Below, one piece after another: positions 5,370-5,428 of a stretch of DNA of 5,428 nt. The stretch is from NCBI GenBank assembly GCA_002496355.1, contig DAJP01000020.1, positions 3,694 to 9,121 on the forward strand, given 5' to 3'. The position numbers and the translations under genes were made by a program. The notes beneath the pieces were generated by a model that saw nothing but the letters and a program-made list of their open reading frames with translations, was not told the origin of the DNA and made no database searches. This stretch comes from Euryarchaeota archaeon UBA346 (GTDB lineage Archaea > Thermoplasmatota > E2 > DHVEG-1). Positions within the stretch are counted from its first letter, which is position 1, and each line of letters opens with the position of its first letter.

Positions 5370-5428
5370 GTCGGGGTGGCTCAGCTTGGCCAGAGCGCCT
5401 GACTCATAAGCACAGCTCAAAGGTTCGT
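5370..5428 (+). tRNA. tRNA-Met (CAT), elongator type, 5' part, probably intron-containing, cut by the window end
   Basis: The acceptor 5' strand is GTCGGGG (5370-5376), followed by TG at positions 8-9. A perfect D-stem is formed by GCTC (5379-5382) and GAGC (5393-5396). The anticodon stem 5' strand is CCTGA (5398-5402) and the loop CTCATAA (5403-5409) has anticodon CAT at 5405-5407. The sequence matches archaeal elongator tRNA-Met rather than initiator tRNA, whose acceptor normally begins A1-U72. The bases after the loop (GCACA) do not pair with CCTGA, where TCAGG is expected. The simplest reading is an intron at the canonical 37/38 site, common in archaeal tRNA-Met, so exon 1 would end at about 5408 and exon 2 lies outside the window. 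GGTTCG at 5422-5427 sits where a T-arm would fall in an intronless gene, so a degenerate tRNA is the alternative. Confidence 0.82.

Noticed and set aside
3017..5428. Circularly permuted tRNA-Met (3' half upstream of the 5' half)
   Set aside because: Known permuted genes keep the halves close together; here about 2.3 kb and three protein genes intervene, and the anticodon-stem complement is missing.
1..5428. CRISPR array, insertion sequence or transposase
   Set aside because: No regularly spaced repeats, terminal inverted repeats or transposase-like frames were seen on either strand.

Overview
This window comes from an archaeon. It carries the translation cluster eS6 - aIF2 gamma - Fcf1-type PIN protein, TATA-box promoters, and the 5' part of an elongator tRNA-Met whose anticodon loop looks interrupted by an intron. 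Two long secreted proteins with many N-glycosylation sequons, built from Ig/FnIII/PKD-like modules, fit an uncultivated Thermoplasmata-like euryarchaeote. That placement is inference from gene content, not a phylogenetic result.

Left part (1-2989): two surface or secreted proteins lie in tandem on the + strand, 67 bases apart. The first (399 aa) has a signal peptide, a Trp-rich beta-sandwich-like domain and an Ig-like domain. The second (531 aa) has a signal peptide, a DNRLRE-type domain, two FnIII-like repeats and a PKD-like domain. Although their folded domains differ, both end in the same short pattern, LL-x-RF-x3-F-x2-LR-x2-L, which may be a C-terminal sorting or anchoring tail. This is the most interesting observation in the window.

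Middle (2990-3267): an AT-rich non-coding stretch begins with a sequence resembling the last 25 bases of a tRNA (T-arm plus acceptor 3' strand), directly followed by a T-rich terminator. An imperfect hairpin comes next. The promoter of the translation operon follows, and a perfect 7-bp inverted repeat sits where transcription should start. The tRNA-like scrap marks the boundary between the accessory surface genes and the core genes.

Right part (3268-5428): rps6e, the aIF2 gamma gene and a PIN-domain gene form a tight operon with one-base stop/start overlaps (TAATG, then probably TAGTG). eS6 is a 30S subunit protein, aIF2 gamma is the GTPase that delivers initiator Met-tRNA to the ribosome, and the PIN protein is a probable RNA endonuclease, so the operon concerns ribosomes and initiation. 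A T-run that overlaps a TATA box ends the operon and starts the tRNA-Met gene, which is cut off by the window end.
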